A stretch of DNA of 44,266 bases from Flavobacteriales bacterium (GTDB taxonomy: Bacteria > Bacteroidota > Bacteroidia > Flavobacteriales > TMED113): NCBI GenBank assembly GCA_002722215.1, contig PBKX01000003.1, positions 36,724 through 80,989 on the forward strand, read 5' to 3'. The notes beneath the pieces were generated by a model. The model saw nothing but the letters and a program-made list of their open reading frames with translations. It was not told the DNA's origin and did not search any database. Each line of letters opens with the position of its first letter. Within the stretch, counting starts at the first letter, position 1. Position numbers and translations under genes: made by a program. Positions 27,046 to 37,545 of this stretch are shown here, piece after piece.

Positions 27046-28365
27046 TTAATTAAATAATCTCACTACATCCATACCATTTGCATAAATCAATAAAGCAAAA
27101 AGAATAATCATGCCAGCCACCTGTAGCGGCATTAAAACACTAATAGGTATTTTTTTTCCACTTACCATTTCTACAATCGCAATAACTGCATGCCCACCAT
27201 CTAAGGCCGGAATGGGAAGCAAATTCATAATAGCTAAAATAATAGATAATAGGGCTGTTATTGACCAAAACCAAAACCAATTCCATTCATTTGGAAACAG
27301 TTTTCCAATAGTAATTACCCCCCCAACATGTTTATATCCACCAGTTTGAGGATTAAAAATCGTTTTTACTTGTCCCCAATACATTTTCATGGTCGCATTG
27401 GTTTTTTTTAGTCCAGCAGGAATTGAGCCTAAAAAAGAATATGATCTCAATTTTTGATATTCCTCTTGAGATGCAAAAACCCCAAGAGTACCATCACCCA
27501 ACAAAGGAATATTAAATTCTTCAATATTGTCACCTCTTTCAACCACCAACAAAATATTTTTATTTGCCTGAGACTTCAAATAATCATTAATATCAGAGTT
27601 AAAAAACGGGGTTTTTATATTATTTATTGAGATAATTCGATCACCTTTAAGTAAGCCGTTTTTTTGGGCAACAGATTTTGGCAAAAAACCGCCCACAACC
27701 CAACGAGTATTAGGCTCAATTAGATTCCCAGAATAATTAGTTATATTACTGATAACCTCATTGGTGTTTTCTTTTTTTATTTTCACTAACCTTCTTCTCC
27801 CATCTCGGATTACACCCACCTCTTTAACATTATTAAAAATAATACTGAGAATTTGTGTCGGATCATACTCTAACAACTCTTCTCCGTCAATTGAAGTTAT
27901 AATATCTCCATCCAAAAAACCCAACAACTCTCCCCCCTCATTAAAACTAAAACCATCTTTTAGGGAACTCATTGGTGTATACTTCTCTCCATAAGTAAAT
28001 AATATCATACTATAAATAAACCAGGCAAGCAAAATATTTACAATTATCCCCCCAAGCATAACAATCAATCTTTGCCAGGCTGGTTTGGCTCGAAGCTCCC
28101 AAGGCTTAGGCTCAGACTCTATACCATTCAAGTCTAAAGACTCATCAATAATTCCAGAAATTTTCACATAACCACCAAGCGGTAGCCACCCAACTCCAAA
28201 TTCAGTTTCCCCAATTTTCTTTTTAAACAAAGAAAACTTCCAATCCATAAATAAATAAAATTTCTCCACCCGACAACCAAACATTTTTGCAGTTATATAG
28301 TGTCCAAACTCATGTAACACAACTAAAATGGATAAACTTAAAAGTAACTGGATCGCTTGTATCAT
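27046..28365 (-). CDS. rseP: Site-2 protease family, RIP metalloprotease RseP
   Basis: 'VVLHEFGHYITAKMFGCRVEKF', 'WLPLGGYVKI', PDZ-like region, 'NLLPIPALDGGHA'. Confidence 0.93.
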   Translation of the reverse strand: MIQAIQLLLSLSILVVLHEFGHYITAKMFGCRVEKFYLFMDWKFSLFKKKIGETEFGVGWLPLGGYVKISGIIDESLDLNGIESEPKPWELRAKPAWQRLIVMLGGIIVNILLAWFIYSMILFTYGEKYTPMSSLKDGFSFNEGGELLGFLDGDIITSIDGEELLEYDPTQILSIIFNNVKEVGVIRDGRRRLVKIKKENTNEVISNITNYSGNLIEPNTRWVVGGFLPKSVAQKNGLLKGDRIISINNIKTPFFNSDINDYLKSQANKNILLVVERGDNIEEFNIPLLGDGTLGVFASQEEYQKLRSYSFLGSIPAGLKKTNATMKMYWGQVKTIFNPQTGGYKHVGGVITIGKLFPNEWNWFWFWSITALLSIILAIMNLLPIPALDGGHAVIAIVEMVSGKKIPISVLMPLQVAGMIILFALLIYANGMDVVRLFN

Positions 28366-29525
28366 AATTTAGAAATTAATTCGGATGTAATTTTTCTTGT
28401 TTCGGAGTCTAAATATAAGTAATCTTCTAGTTTTGGATTGTTGACAAAAATAGATTTTTCTAATGACATTTCGATTAAATTAAACATATTTAAAAAAGAA
28501 ATATTTTGTTTTAAAAAAGCATCAACAGCAACCTCGTTGGCGGCATTAAGCACACAAGTTGCCCCCCGCCCCTTTTCTAAACAGTTATAAGCTAACTGTA
28601 AGTGGGGAAACTTTTTTTTATCAGGCTTAGAAAAGTTCAAACGATTACAATCAACCAAATTTAATGGCTTAAATGGATAATTAATTCTACTTGGAAAGCC
28701 AAGTGCATACAGGATAGGTATTGTCATATCAGGAACACCTAGCTGAGCCTTTACAGACCCATCCACAAACTCAACCAAGCTATGAATAATGGATTCAGGG
28801 TGGATAATGATATCTATTTTTTTTTCAGACAAACCAAAAAGCCAAAAAGCTTCTATTAACTCAAATCCTTTGTTCATTAATGTTGCAGAATCAATAGTAA
28901 TTTTATTACCCATAGACCAATTTGGATGTTTTAAAGCCTCTTTTACTGTTATGTCTTTAAATTTATGTTTTGGTTTTTTTAAAAATGGCCCACCAGATGC
29001 TGTTAAAATTAGTCGATTAATTTTGTCATGTTTTTCTCCAACCAAACATTGAAAAATGGCGGAATGCTCGGAGTCTACAGGTAATATAGAAACATTGTGT
29101 TTTTTCGCTAACCCCATAATTAATTCTCCCGCCACAACCAAAGACTCTTTGTTTGCAATTGCTATATTTTTTTTACCCAATATTGCGGCCACGGTAGGCA
29201 TTAGACCTGCACTGCCCATAATTGCAGACAAAACCAAATTAATATCACCATCCTTGAGCAAATCGCACAAAGAATCCAAGCCAAAAGAAACACGAATAGA
29301 CCCTGGTAGCTCTTTTTTTAAAAAACGATAACCCTCCATTGTATTTACAACAACATGTTTTGGGGAAAATTGATTCGCTTGCTCTAAGATGAGCATGTAA
29401 TTACTATTACAACTTAAAAGAAAAACACTAAATAGGTCGGGCTTTGTTTTAATAATACTCAAAGCCTGTTTACCGATTGATCCAGTTGAACCAAGAATTG
29501 CAAGTTTTTTTTTAATTTTCAACAT
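28362..29525 (-). CDS. dxr: 1-deoxy-D-xylulose-5-phosphate reductoisomerase
   Basis: 'LAILGSTGSIGKQALSII', 'IANKESLVVAGELIM', 'PVDSEHSAIFQCL', 'LTASGGPF', 'NKITIDSATLMNKGFELIEA'. Confidence 0.96.
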   Translation of the reverse strand: MLKIKKKLAILGSTGSIGKQALSIIKTKPDLFSVFLLSCNSNYMLILEQANQFSPKHVVVNTMEGYRFLKKELPGSIRVSFGLDSLCDLLKDGDINLVLSAIMGSAGLMPTVAAILGKKNIAIANKESLVVAGELIMGLAKKHNVSILPVDSEHSAIFQCLVGEKHDKINRLILTASGGPFLKKPKHKFKDITVKEALKHPNWSMGNKITIDSATLMNKGFELIEAFWLFGLSEKKIDIIIHPESIIHSLVEFVDGSVKAQLGVPDMTIPILYALGFPSRINYPFKPLNLVDCNRLNFSKPDKKKFPHLQLAYNCLEKGRGATCVLNAANEVAVDAFLKQNISFLNMFNLIEMSLEKSIFVNNPKLEDYLYLDSETRKITSELISKL

Positions 29526-31011
29526 ATTTATTTAATAAAAAATCAGCAATACGCCTATCATTTAATAGATGCGGACACTTGTTTTGTCCCCCAAATTTAC
29601 CAATAGATTTCATATAAGAAGAAAACCCGCCTTTTTTTACTAATATAATTTTTAACACACCAATAACACCAGAATCAAACAAGTCTTTGTAATAAATATT
29701 TTGTTTTTTCATACTATTTTGCAACACGGACTCAAAATCAGCAATACTTTTAGGTTTTTCTAAAAACTCAATAAACCACTCATGTCTAGAGGTTTCCTGG
29801 CCCAATCCCACTTTAGGACAAACACTAAACTCGGAAACTGTGCCACCAACAGTGTTAATGGCGAGTTTTAGGGCGGTTTGTATTTCTTTTTCAATAACAT
29901 GTTCACCAAAAGCAGAACAGAATTGCGATGCTCGCCCACTAAAAATAATTTTATAAGGATTTTTCGAAACAAAACGAACAGTATCACCAGTATTATAAGC
30001 CCACAAACCGGCCACAGTAGTAACAATTAAAACATAATCTATATTTAACTCAACCCCCTCTAACGGAATTCTTTCCATTTTTTTCTTTTGAAAATTAGAA
30101 AGAGTGATAAACTCATAAAAAACTCCACGATTTGTTAACAATAAAAGGCTCTCATCATACAAGTTGTTTTGAAAAGCAAAAAAACCCTCCGATGCAGGAT
30201 AAACCTCTAGGGTGTCAATCGGCCCACACATATTCAAAAATGTTTTTCTGTAAGCGTCGAATGATGTGCCGCCATGAATGTAAAGAGAAAGGTCAGGAAA
30301 AACATCTTTAACATGATGTTTGCCCGTATATTCCAACAGGGAATCAAAATAAGTCATAACCCATGGTGGGATTCCCCCAATTATCTTCATTTTTTTATTA
30401 TGGGTTTCAGAAACAATAGCATTAATTTTATCGCCCCAATTGGGTATTTTATTGGTCGCCATAGACGGGTATCTATTATTTTTAAGAAAAAACGGAATAT
30501 GTCGAGCTGCAATTCCAGAAAGCCTCCCAAAAGGCACTTGATTAAAGTATTTTAATTCTGGTGATCCCTGGACAAACATCATTCCCGAACGAACATAATC
30601 ATAGTTCGATGTTTGATGCGCATATAAAAGCAACAGATCCTTTATTGAGTTAGATTGGTGCCTCCACATTTCTTTTGTTAGAGGAATATATTTCGTTCCA
30701 GACGTGGTTCCAGAAGTTATTGCAAAATACATTGGTCGACCATGGGTTAATATATTTTTTTTCCCAAGAGAAATGAGAGAAATATACTCACGGTAGTCCT
30801 CGTATGTAGAAATAGGAATAAGTTTAGAAAACGAGCCATAATCAAGGCTCGCCTTAATGTCTAAATTTTTACCAAAAAGAGAATTAGCTCCCCTAGAAAC
30901 AATTTTTTTAAACAGTTCGTTTTGATTAGAAATCGCTATAGCTTGTTCCCTAATAACACGCTTAAACGTTTTCCGAGAAAGAGTCTTTATAATAAAAGAA
31001 GAAACTCCCAT
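29512..31011 (-). CDS. GH3 family (auxin-responsive promoter-like) protein
   Basis: 'YFAITSGTTSGTKYIPLTKEM', 'SLYIHGGTSFDAYRKTF', 'EVYPASEGFFAFQ', 'LIVTTVAGLWAYNTGDTVRFVSKNPYKIIFSGRASQFCSAFGEHVIEKE'. Confidence 0.9.
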   Translation of the reverse strand: MGVSSFIIKTLSRKTFKRVIREQAIAISNQNELFKKIVSRGANSLFGKNLDIKASLDYGSFSKLIPISTYEDYREYISLISLGKKNILTHGRPMYFAITSGTTSGTKYIPLTKEMWRHQSNSIKDLLLLYAHQTSNYDYVRSGMMFVQGSPELKYFNQVPFGRLSGIAARHIPFFLKNNRYPSMATNKIPNWGDKINAIVSETHNKKMKIIGGIPPWVMTYFDSLLEYTGKHHVKDVFPDLSLYIHGGTSFDAYRKTFLNMCGPIDTLEVYPASEGFFAFQNNLYDESLLLLTNRGVFYEFITLSNFQKKKMERIPLEGVELNIDYVLIVTTVAGLWAYNTGDTVRFVSKNPYKIIFSGRASQFCSAFGEHVIEKEIQTALKLAINTVGGTVSEFSVCPKVGLGQETSRHEWFIEFLEKPKSIADFESVLQNSMKKQNIYYKDLFDSGVIGVLKIILVKKGGFSSYMKSIGKFGGQNKCPHLLNDRRIADFLLNKYVEN

Positions 31012-31014
31012 AAT

Positions 31015-31884
31015 CTAAAAATCAATATAATCTATAGGGTTGACGGGAGAGCCGTTTTGCCACAACTCAAAATGAAGATGGGGCCCAGAAGAACTTTCCC
31101 CACTATTACCAACAACACCAATAACCTCTCCAGCCTTCACAAGATCATTATTTTTTTTTGTTATAGATGAGCTGTGCATATAAACAGAAATAATATTTTC
31201 AGCATGTTGAATAATTACTGTGTGTCCACTTGAAATAGACCAATCAGAAAAAATAACAACCCCATCCAGCGCGGCCTTAACAGGAGAGTTCGTGTTTGTA
31301 ACAACATCAACACCGAAGTGCCCTTCAGAAACATCAAAATCGCTTGTCACAATCCCATCAACAGGCTTAAAAAAAACAAAATCCTCTAAGCCGGGGTTTG
31401 TGGATGCATATGAAAGCGGAATATTATATAAATCTTCAGCTTGAACTAACTCTCTAAGCAATGAATCTTCTTTTGATGTTTGCAGGTCAATGTTTTGGAA
31501 AAGAATTGAACTATCATTTTGAATAACCATGAAACTGTCAATCAATTCACCAGAAAGCAATTTTTTTATAACAAAAACATATTCAGACTTTAATGCTAAT
31601 TCTGATTCTAGAGAATCAACGGTTAAAATCAATTCAATTAGTTCTGATTTTTCAAAATATGTTGATTTTGGCAAGAAATACTGCAAAGGACCATATGCAA
31701 TTAATAAGAAAAATATTAAACCAAAAACACAAAAAAAATAAACAAAATAACTAATAAGTTGAGAGCCCTTAAAAAAACCGATAGTTGTGTCTTTCAAAGA
31801 AGATGAACCAACTGAAGAGATTTTATAAGATTTGAAAAAAAAACTTTTAAAATTTTCCCAATATGGGTTTTTAGAATTAATCAT
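31015..31884 (-). CDS. M23 (LytM) family peptidoglycan endopeptidase-like protein, single N-terminal TM
   Basis: 'GHFGVDVVTNTNSPVKAALDGVVIFSDWSISSGHTVIIQH', 'YMHSSS', 'SGESSSGPHLHFELWQNGSPVNPIDY'. Confidence 0.92.
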   Translation of the reverse strand: MINSKNPYWENFKSFFFKSYKISSVGSSSLKDTTIGFFKGSQLISYFVYFFCVFGLIFFLLIAYGPLQYFLPKSTYFEKSELIELILTVDSLESELALKSEYVFVIKKLLSGELIDSFMVIQNDSSILFQNIDLQTSKEDSLLRELVQAEDLYNIPLSYASTNPGLEDFVFFKPVDGIVTSDFDVSEGHFGVDVVTNTNSPVKAALDGVVIFSDWSISSGHTVIIQHAENIISVYMHSSSITKKNNDLVKAGEVIGVVGNSGESSSGPHLHFELWQNGSPVNPIDYIDF

Positions 31885-31990
31885 TTTTAACCACCTTCTT
31901 AAACAAATATCGTAAATAGTACTCTCAAAACACGCCCATACTCAAAAAAATAAAATAATTTTATAAGCGTTTATTCTTATAAATACAAAA

Positions 31991-34555
31991 ATGAACAATA
32001 AGCTAAAAATACTAACAGTATTAAAAATTTATATTTTTTTATCTCTTTGTTTTGTCGGCTGCTCTACACAAAAAGACTCTGCTGCGAACAGAATATATCA
32101 CCAAATAAACACAAAATATAATGGTCTTTTTTACGCGGAACAGTATTTAAAAGAGGGGGTTAGAAAAGTGGAAAAGTCCCACGAAGACAACTATAAAGAG
32201 ATTCTTTTTATTAACAAATATAGCAGTATGGAGGGAGCTAAAGCGGCACAATCCTCTTTTGATAAGGCAATTGAAAAAAGCACACTAGCAATACAAAAAC
32301 ATTCGATGGATATTGATGGTGAAGAAAAAAATAAACTAATAGATCAAAATTATATGATTATTGGTCAGGCAAATTTTTATAAAAAAGACTACCCTCTTGC
32401 ACTAAAAACATTTAATTATATTGTTAGAAAATCAAAAAACGAAGAACTAAGAACAGACGCTCTTATTTGGGCAACCCGTTGTCATTACGCATTACAAAAC
32501 AAGGAGGTGTTAAGAAAAAATATTAGAATATTGAAAGAAGAATACTTTTTAAACAAAACACAAGAATCAACATTACACGAAATAGAAGGAGAGGTTGCCA
32601 TTTCGGAGGGGTATTACTTAGAAGCAAAACAGCACCTAATAAAATCACTAAAAAATATTAATTCCAAATCAAAAAAAACAAGAATAAAATATATTTTAGG
32701 CCAATTAAGTTTATTATTAAATGATCCACAAGCCGCGCTAAATTATTTTAATCAGGTTATAAAAAGTAATCCAGAATATGAAATGGTTTTTAATGCTAAA
32801 CTAATGAGAACCAAAACATATGTTTCTAAACAGGAGAGCTTTACATATTTGAGCAAGGACCTTCAAAAAATGATCAAAGACACAAAAAACGCAGAATATA
32901 AAGATCAAATTTATTTTACACTAGCTCAGCTCCAGCTAAAAAATAAAGACACTATTTTAGGGATAGAGTCGCTACAATTATCTACAAAAAACCACATAAG
33001 CAACAATAATCAAAAATTAGCATCACATTTTCTTTTAGCATTATTATTTTGGGATCAACAAAACTACATAAAGGCGTATAATCACTGTGACTCCGCCTAC
33101 CAATTAACAGAAAAAAAATCCCCGAATTATAATGAAATAAAAAAAATGCTTAGAAGCTCTAAAAAAATTGCCAACAAATACATAATTATTAATTATAATG
33201 ACAGTGTAGTTGCGTTAGCGCAACTGCCAGAAGAGGAAAGAATATCAATTATTGACAACTATATAGACTCATTAAAACAAAAAGATTTAGAAGAAAAAAT
33301 AAACACAGAGACGTCGCCACAAAGTAATTTCAACTCATATGAATATAATAGACAAAGCCAAAACAGTATGAGTATCACCTCAGGTGGGGGGTGGTATTTT
33401 TATAATCCCTCTGCAATGAGTTTAGGTTATTCTGAGTTTTTATCCAGGTGGGGAAACCGAAAACTAGAAGACAATTGGAGAAGAAAAAATAAAGACCAGG
33501 CCAATCTCGAAGAGGAGCTAGGCCTCGACACCCCATCATTAGAGCCGACAAAAGAGGAGAAATACAATAGGGACTATTATTTAGAGCAACTACCGCTAAA
33601 AGAAGAAGATCAGCTAGCCCTCTTAGCCAAGGTTGAGGCGGCATATTATGACCTTGGAGTTTTGTTTAAGGATGAAGTTGAAGACTACCCTCAAGCGATT
33701 GCTACATATAATGCATTAACAGAAAGATTTCCAAACACAGACTATAAACAACTAATATATTTTGATTTGTACGGCGTATATGTTTTAAAAGGAGACACAA
33801 TTAACGCAAACAGATACTTGCTAAAAATAGAAAAGGAATATCCTGACAGTGATTATTTAGACATTTTAAGCGGAAAAAAGCCAAAAAACAAAAAACTAGA
33901 AAACGATAAAGAGGTATATCAGACCGCTCACAACTTATATGTTGATTCTTCAGAGGAATCCTGCATCAAACTAAAACAAATTGTTAGTGAATCGCAGGAC
34001 AATGTCTTTGTTGCTCAAATTGAATTAATGTATACGTTTTGTGGAGCAAAAAAATTAGAAAAAAATGAGTTTATTAGTCAGTTAGAGAAGTTTAGAAAAA
34101 AACACCCATCTACACAAGCAGCAAACAAGGTAGACAGCATGCTTTTAGTGCTTAAAGGGGAAGCCGCCCTTGCAACACACGAAATATATTCAAATGAATT
34201 TGACACAGATCATTATTTTATTATAACAATAGAAGATCTATCTATCAATCTGCCGGAGACACAATCAATAATATCAAAATTTAACACACAAACCCACAAA
34301 CTAGATAGCCTAGAAACAGTTAATCTTTTATTAACAAAAGAATTACAATTATTAAGGGTGGGAAATTTTAATAATAAAAAAACAGCGAGCGCATATTATA
34401 GCCTTATAATAGAGCACGCTCTCACAAAAGAAACCATTTTAAACAAAAACATCAAGCCATTTATAATTAGTCAAAATAACTATCAAAAATTATTGAGCAG
34501 AAAAAATATTAATGAATATATTCATTATTTTAATGAAATTTATTTACTAAATTAA
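31991..34555 (+). CDS. TPR lipoprotein, type IX secretion/gliding accessory PorW/SprE-like
   Basis: Lipobox 'LCFVGCSTQKDSAANRIYHQINTKYNGLFYAEQYLKEG', TPR-like repeats, 'TSGGGWYFYNPSAMSLGYSEFLSRWGNRKLEDNWRRKNK'. Confidence 0.85.
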   Translation: MNNKLKILTVLKIYIFLSLCFVGCSTQKDSAANRIYHQINTKYNGLFYAEQYLKEGVRKVEKSHEDNYKEILFINKYSSMEGAKAAQSSFDKAIEKSTLAIQKHSMDIDGEEKNKLIDQNYMIIGQANFYKKDYPLALKTFNYIVRKSKNEELRTDALIWATRCHYALQNKEVLRKNIRILKEEYFLNKTQESTLHEIEGEVAISEGYYLEAKQHLIKSLKNINSKSKKTRIKYILGQLSLLLNDPQAALNYFNQVIKSNPEYEMVFNAKLMRTKTYVSKQESFTYLSKDLQKMIKDTKNAEYKDQIYFTLAQLQLKNKDTILGIESLQLSTKNHISNNNQKLASHFLLALLFWDQQNYIKAYNHCDSAYQLTEKKSPNYNEIKKMLRSSKKIANKYIIINYNDSVVALAQLPEEERISIIDNYIDSLKQKDLEEKINTETSPQSNFNSYEYNRQSQNSMSITSGGGWYFYNPSAMSLGYSEFLSRWGNRKLEDNWRRKNKDQANLEEELGLDTPSLEPTKEEKYNRDYYLEQLPLKEEDQLALLAKVEAAYYDLGVLFKDEVEDYPQAIATYNALTERFPNTDYKQLIYFDLYGVYVLKGDTINANRYLLKIEKEYPDSDYLDILSGKKPKNKKLENDKEVYQTAHNLYVDSSEESCIKLKQIVSESQDNVFVAQIELMYTFCGAKKLEKNEFISQLEKFRKKHPSTQAANKVDSMLLVLKGEAALATHEIYSNEFDTDHYFIITIEDLSINLPETQSIISKFNTQTHKLDSLETVNLLLTKELQLLRVGNFNNKKTASAYYSLIIEHALTKETILNKNIKPFIISQNNYQKLLSRKNINEYIHYFNEIYLLN

Positions 34556-34581
34556 CCGCGGAAACTAACTATTAAAAAGCT

Positions 34582-34983
34582 ATGTTAAAATCAATGGAAA
34601 AAAACAACGAAATAAACTCTATTTCTGTAGGATCTAGAATTGATGGGGATTTGGTTTCGAAGAGTGATGTAAGGGTTGATGGAGAGTTAAACGGGTCTAT
34701 AAAAACAGATGGTCGCCTAGTTTTAGGAGAAGAGGGTGTTGTTGAAGGAATTGTTCATTGTAAAAGTGCGATAATTGGGGGTGAATTGAAAGCAACAATT
34801 ACATCAGAAGACCTGCTAACACTCAAGTCTACAGCAAAACTTTCAGGAGAAATTATTGCTGGAAAGTTAGCAATTGAGCCAGGGGCTATTTTTTCTGGTA
34901 AATGCAGCATGGGACCAGTTATAAAAAACATAAACAAACAAGACAAAACAAAGGGGTCTATGTCACAAGAAAAAACAGCATAA
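34582..34983 (+). CDS. Bactofilin (polymer-forming cytoskeletal protein)
   Basis: 'SVGSRIDGDLVSKSDVRVDGELNGSIKTDGRLVLGEEGVVEGIVHCKSAIIGGELKATITS...GEIIAGKLAIEPGAIFSGKC'. Confidence 0.92.
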   Translation: MLKSMEKNNEINSISVGSRIDGDLVSKSDVRVDGELNGSIKTDGRLVLGEEGVVEGIVHCKSAIIGGELKATITSEDLLTLKSTAKLSGEIIAGKLAIEPGAIFSGKCSMGPVIKNINKQDKTKGSMSQEKTA

Positions 34984-34987
34984 CGAT

Positions 34988-35365
34988 TTGTTGATATCAA
35001 AAAAACAATTAAGAGGCAACCTAACCCTATCGTTGAGTGTTGTTTTTTTACTGCTTCTATTCTCTATTATTAGCAAACACATTGTTCCTGCACATTATTA
35101 TTACTCTATCGGATTTTTCTTTTTAATATACATTATTCAATCATTTTGTTTAATGAAAATTGGAACGAGCCCAACAAGATTTGTTGCGGCATATAATTTT
35201 ACAACTATTTTCAAAATGATTGCATCAGCACTATTTTTAATTTTCTACTACCTGCTGTTTTCTGACCTGGAAACAATCTACCAAAAAATTCAATTCACAA
35301 TCTTCTTTACAATACTATACTTTGTGTATTTAATAATGAACATTAGAAACAATTTTTCTAAATAA
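34988..35365 (+). CDS. Small multi-TM membrane protein upstream of ATP synthase genes (AtpI-like position)
   Basis: 125 aa, TTG start, about four hydrophobic segments; location between bactofilin and AtpZ-like gene. Confidence 0.6.
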   Translation: MLISKKQLRGNLTLSLSVVFLLLLFSIISKHIVPAHYYYSIGFFFLIYIIQSFCLMKIGTSPTRFVAAYNFTTIFKMIASALFLIFYYLLFSDLETIYQKIQFTIFFTILYFVYLIMNIRNNFSK

Positions 35366-35366
35366 C

Positions 35367-35564
35367 ATGCGAAAAAAAAACCCATTAAAGTATTATTTTG
35401 TGGGAACACAGGTCGCACTCACTGTTTTGGCATCAGTGTTTATAGGTTATCAAATAGATAAATTTTTTCACCATGAAAAATATACAATAACCCTAGTCTG
35501 TTCGATTCTTTCAATTTTAACATCTCTTTTGGTATTAATCAGAGATGTTAATAAACAAAAATAA
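35367..35564 (+). CDS. AtpZ/AtpI family protein
   Basis: 65 aa with two TM segments 'GTQVALTVLASVFIGYQIDKFF' and 'TLVCSILSILTSLLVLIRDV'. Confidence 0.75.
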   Translation: MRKKNPLKYYFVGTQVALTVLASVFIGYQIDKFFHHEKYTITLVCSILSILTSLLVLIRDVNKQK

Positions 35565-35589
35565 AAACAAAAAAGCATCTAAGAATAGG

Positions 35590-35619
35590 TTGTTTTTAAT
35601 TATAAATTAATTACTTTTG
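35590..35619 (+). promoter_or_regulatory. Candidate Bacteroidetes-type promoter (-33 TTG, -7 TACTTTTG) upstream of atpB
   Basis: TTG at 35590-35592, 19-nt spacer, TACTTTTG (TAnnTTTG) at 35612-35619; atpB ATG at 35655. Confidence 0.5.
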
Positions 35620-35654
35620 TTGTCGATTTAAAAAGCCTATATAATCGCTATATT

Positions 35655-36701
35655 ATGATGCGTAAATTATTTATTAGTTTTTTGTTTTTAAGCACTATAC
35701 TATGCTCATCAATAATCGCCGGCGAACCAACAAAAGACGAAAAATTTCAACCAGGAGATATGATTATGCATCATATCTTAGATGCACATGAGTGGCATAT
35801 TTTAGACTGGAAAGGGAAGTCGGTCTCGATTCCTCTGCCAATTATTCTTTTTCATGAAGGTAAGGGGGGTAGTGTGTTTTTTTCCTCTAAATTTAATCAC
35901 GGGCACTCGAATTATAAGGGGTATAAAATGGATCACGGGCATATTGTTGCTGTGAATGCAGATGGAACAAAAAATAAAATTGAAACAGAAAAAATATGGG
36001 ATCTTTCAATCACCAAAAATGTTTTTTCCCTTCTTTTAAGCATTATAATTTTGTTGTCAGTTTTTATAACAATTAGCAATAGATATAAAAGAAATAAAAA
36101 TATAGCACCAAAAGGGGTACAATCTCTTCTTGAACCAATTATCATTTTTGTAAGAGACGATATTGCCAAATCTGCGATAGGCGAAAAAGACTATAAAAAA
36201 TACTTACCGTTTCTTTTGACGGTTTTCTTTTTCATATTCCTCAATAATTTGTTAGGGCTCGTCCCCTTTTTTCCAGGGGGAGCAAACTTAACAGGCAATA
36301 TTGCCGTGCCAATGGTTATGGCGGCAATGGTCTTTATTATAACTACATTAAGTGGAAAAAAATATTATTGGAAACATATTTTTGCAATGCCGGGAGTGCC
36401 AAAACCAGTGTTGCTAATATTAACGCCAATAGAGATTTTCGGGGTTTTCTTAAAACCCCTAGTATTAATGATTAGGTTATTTGCAAATATTACGGCGGGA
36501 CACATAATTATTTTGTCTTTTTTTAGCATGATTTTTATATTTGGAGAAATGAGCCCCTTAGCAGGGTATGGGGTGTCTATTTTCTCCGGTCTTTTTGTTT
36601 TATTTATGATGACCCTAGAATTATTGGTCGCTTTTTTACAGGCATATGTTTTTACTTTGTTGGCAGCAATGTATTTTGGAATGGCGGTTGAAGAGCATTA
36701 G
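35655..36701 (+). CDS. atpB: F0F1 ATP synthase subunit a
   Basis: Signal-like N-terminus, 'LDAHEWH', 'LNNLLGLVPFFPGGANLTGNIAVPM', 'LMIRLFANITAGHIII'. Confidence 0.96.
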   Translation: MMRKLFISFLFLSTILCSSIIAGEPTKDEKFQPGDMIMHHILDAHEWHILDWKGKSVSIPLPIILFHEGKGGSVFFSSKFNHGHSNYKGYKMDHGHIVAVNADGTKNKIETEKIWDLSITKNVFSLLLSIIILLSVFITISNRYKRNKNIAPKGVQSLLEPIIIFVRDDIAKSAIGEKDYKKYLPFLLTVFFFIFLNNLLGLVPFFPGGANLTGNIAVPMVMAAMVFIITTLSGKKYYWKHIFAMPGVPKPVLLILTPIEIFGVFLKPLVLMIRLFANITAGHIIILSFFSMIFIFGEMSPLAGYGVSIFSGLFVLFMMTLELLVAFLQAYVFTLLAAMYFGMAVEEH

Positions 36702-36721
36702 AATAAAGATTTTTTAAATGA

Positions 36722-36997
<276 letters not shown>

Positions 36998-37048
36998 ATA
37001 AGTAGAGAAGAAAAGTATACTTACAAAAAAAAATAAAATTATTTTAAT

Positions 37049-37543
37049 ATGGAATTAGTCAAACCAGACATAGGTCTGTTGTTTTGGATGACAACGTGCT
37101 TTATTATTCTACTTTTTCTTATGAAAAAGTATGCTTGGGGGCCAATCTTGGCAGCACTGCATGAAAGGGAGCGGGGAATCCAAGAGGCTCTTGATGGTGC
37201 AGAGGGCGCAAAAAAGGAAATAGCGGAAGCGGCCTCAAAAGTAGAGCAAATGCTGTCTGAAGGAAAAGCAGAAAAGGAGGCCCTCATGAAACTAGCAAAA
37301 GAAGAATTAATGGAGTATAAGAATGGGGAGCAACAAAAAATAAATACTCAAATAGCCCTCCAGATGCAGACTGTAAAAGAAGAAATAGAGCAACAAAAAA
37401 GAGCTGCTGTTAGTGAGTTAAAAAATAAGGTCGCAGAACTCTCAATAGAGATTGCGGAAAAAATTATTAAAAAAGAATTAAGAGATCAGAGCGCTCATAA
37501 TGAACTAATAAAAAATAACGTAGAAGATTTAGAGTTAAATTAG
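37049..37543 (+). CDS. atpF: F0F1 ATP synthase subunit b
   Basis: 164 aa; N-terminal TM then long charged helix 'AWGPILAALHERERGIQEALDGAEGAKKEI'; position in operon. Confidence 0.94.
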   Translation: MELVKPDIGLLFWMTTCFIILLFLMKKYAWGPILAALHERERGIQEALDGAEGAKKEIAEAASKVEQMLSEGKAEKEALMKLAKEELMEYKNGEQQKINTQIALQMQTVKEEIEQQKRAAVSELKNKVAELSIEIAEKIIKKELRDQSAHNELIKNNVEDLELN

Positions 37544-37545
37544 CC

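Noticed and set aside
33375-33644. 89-aa minus-strand ORF within the porW/sprE-like gene
   Set aside because: Fully contained antisense ORF without start-site or family support.
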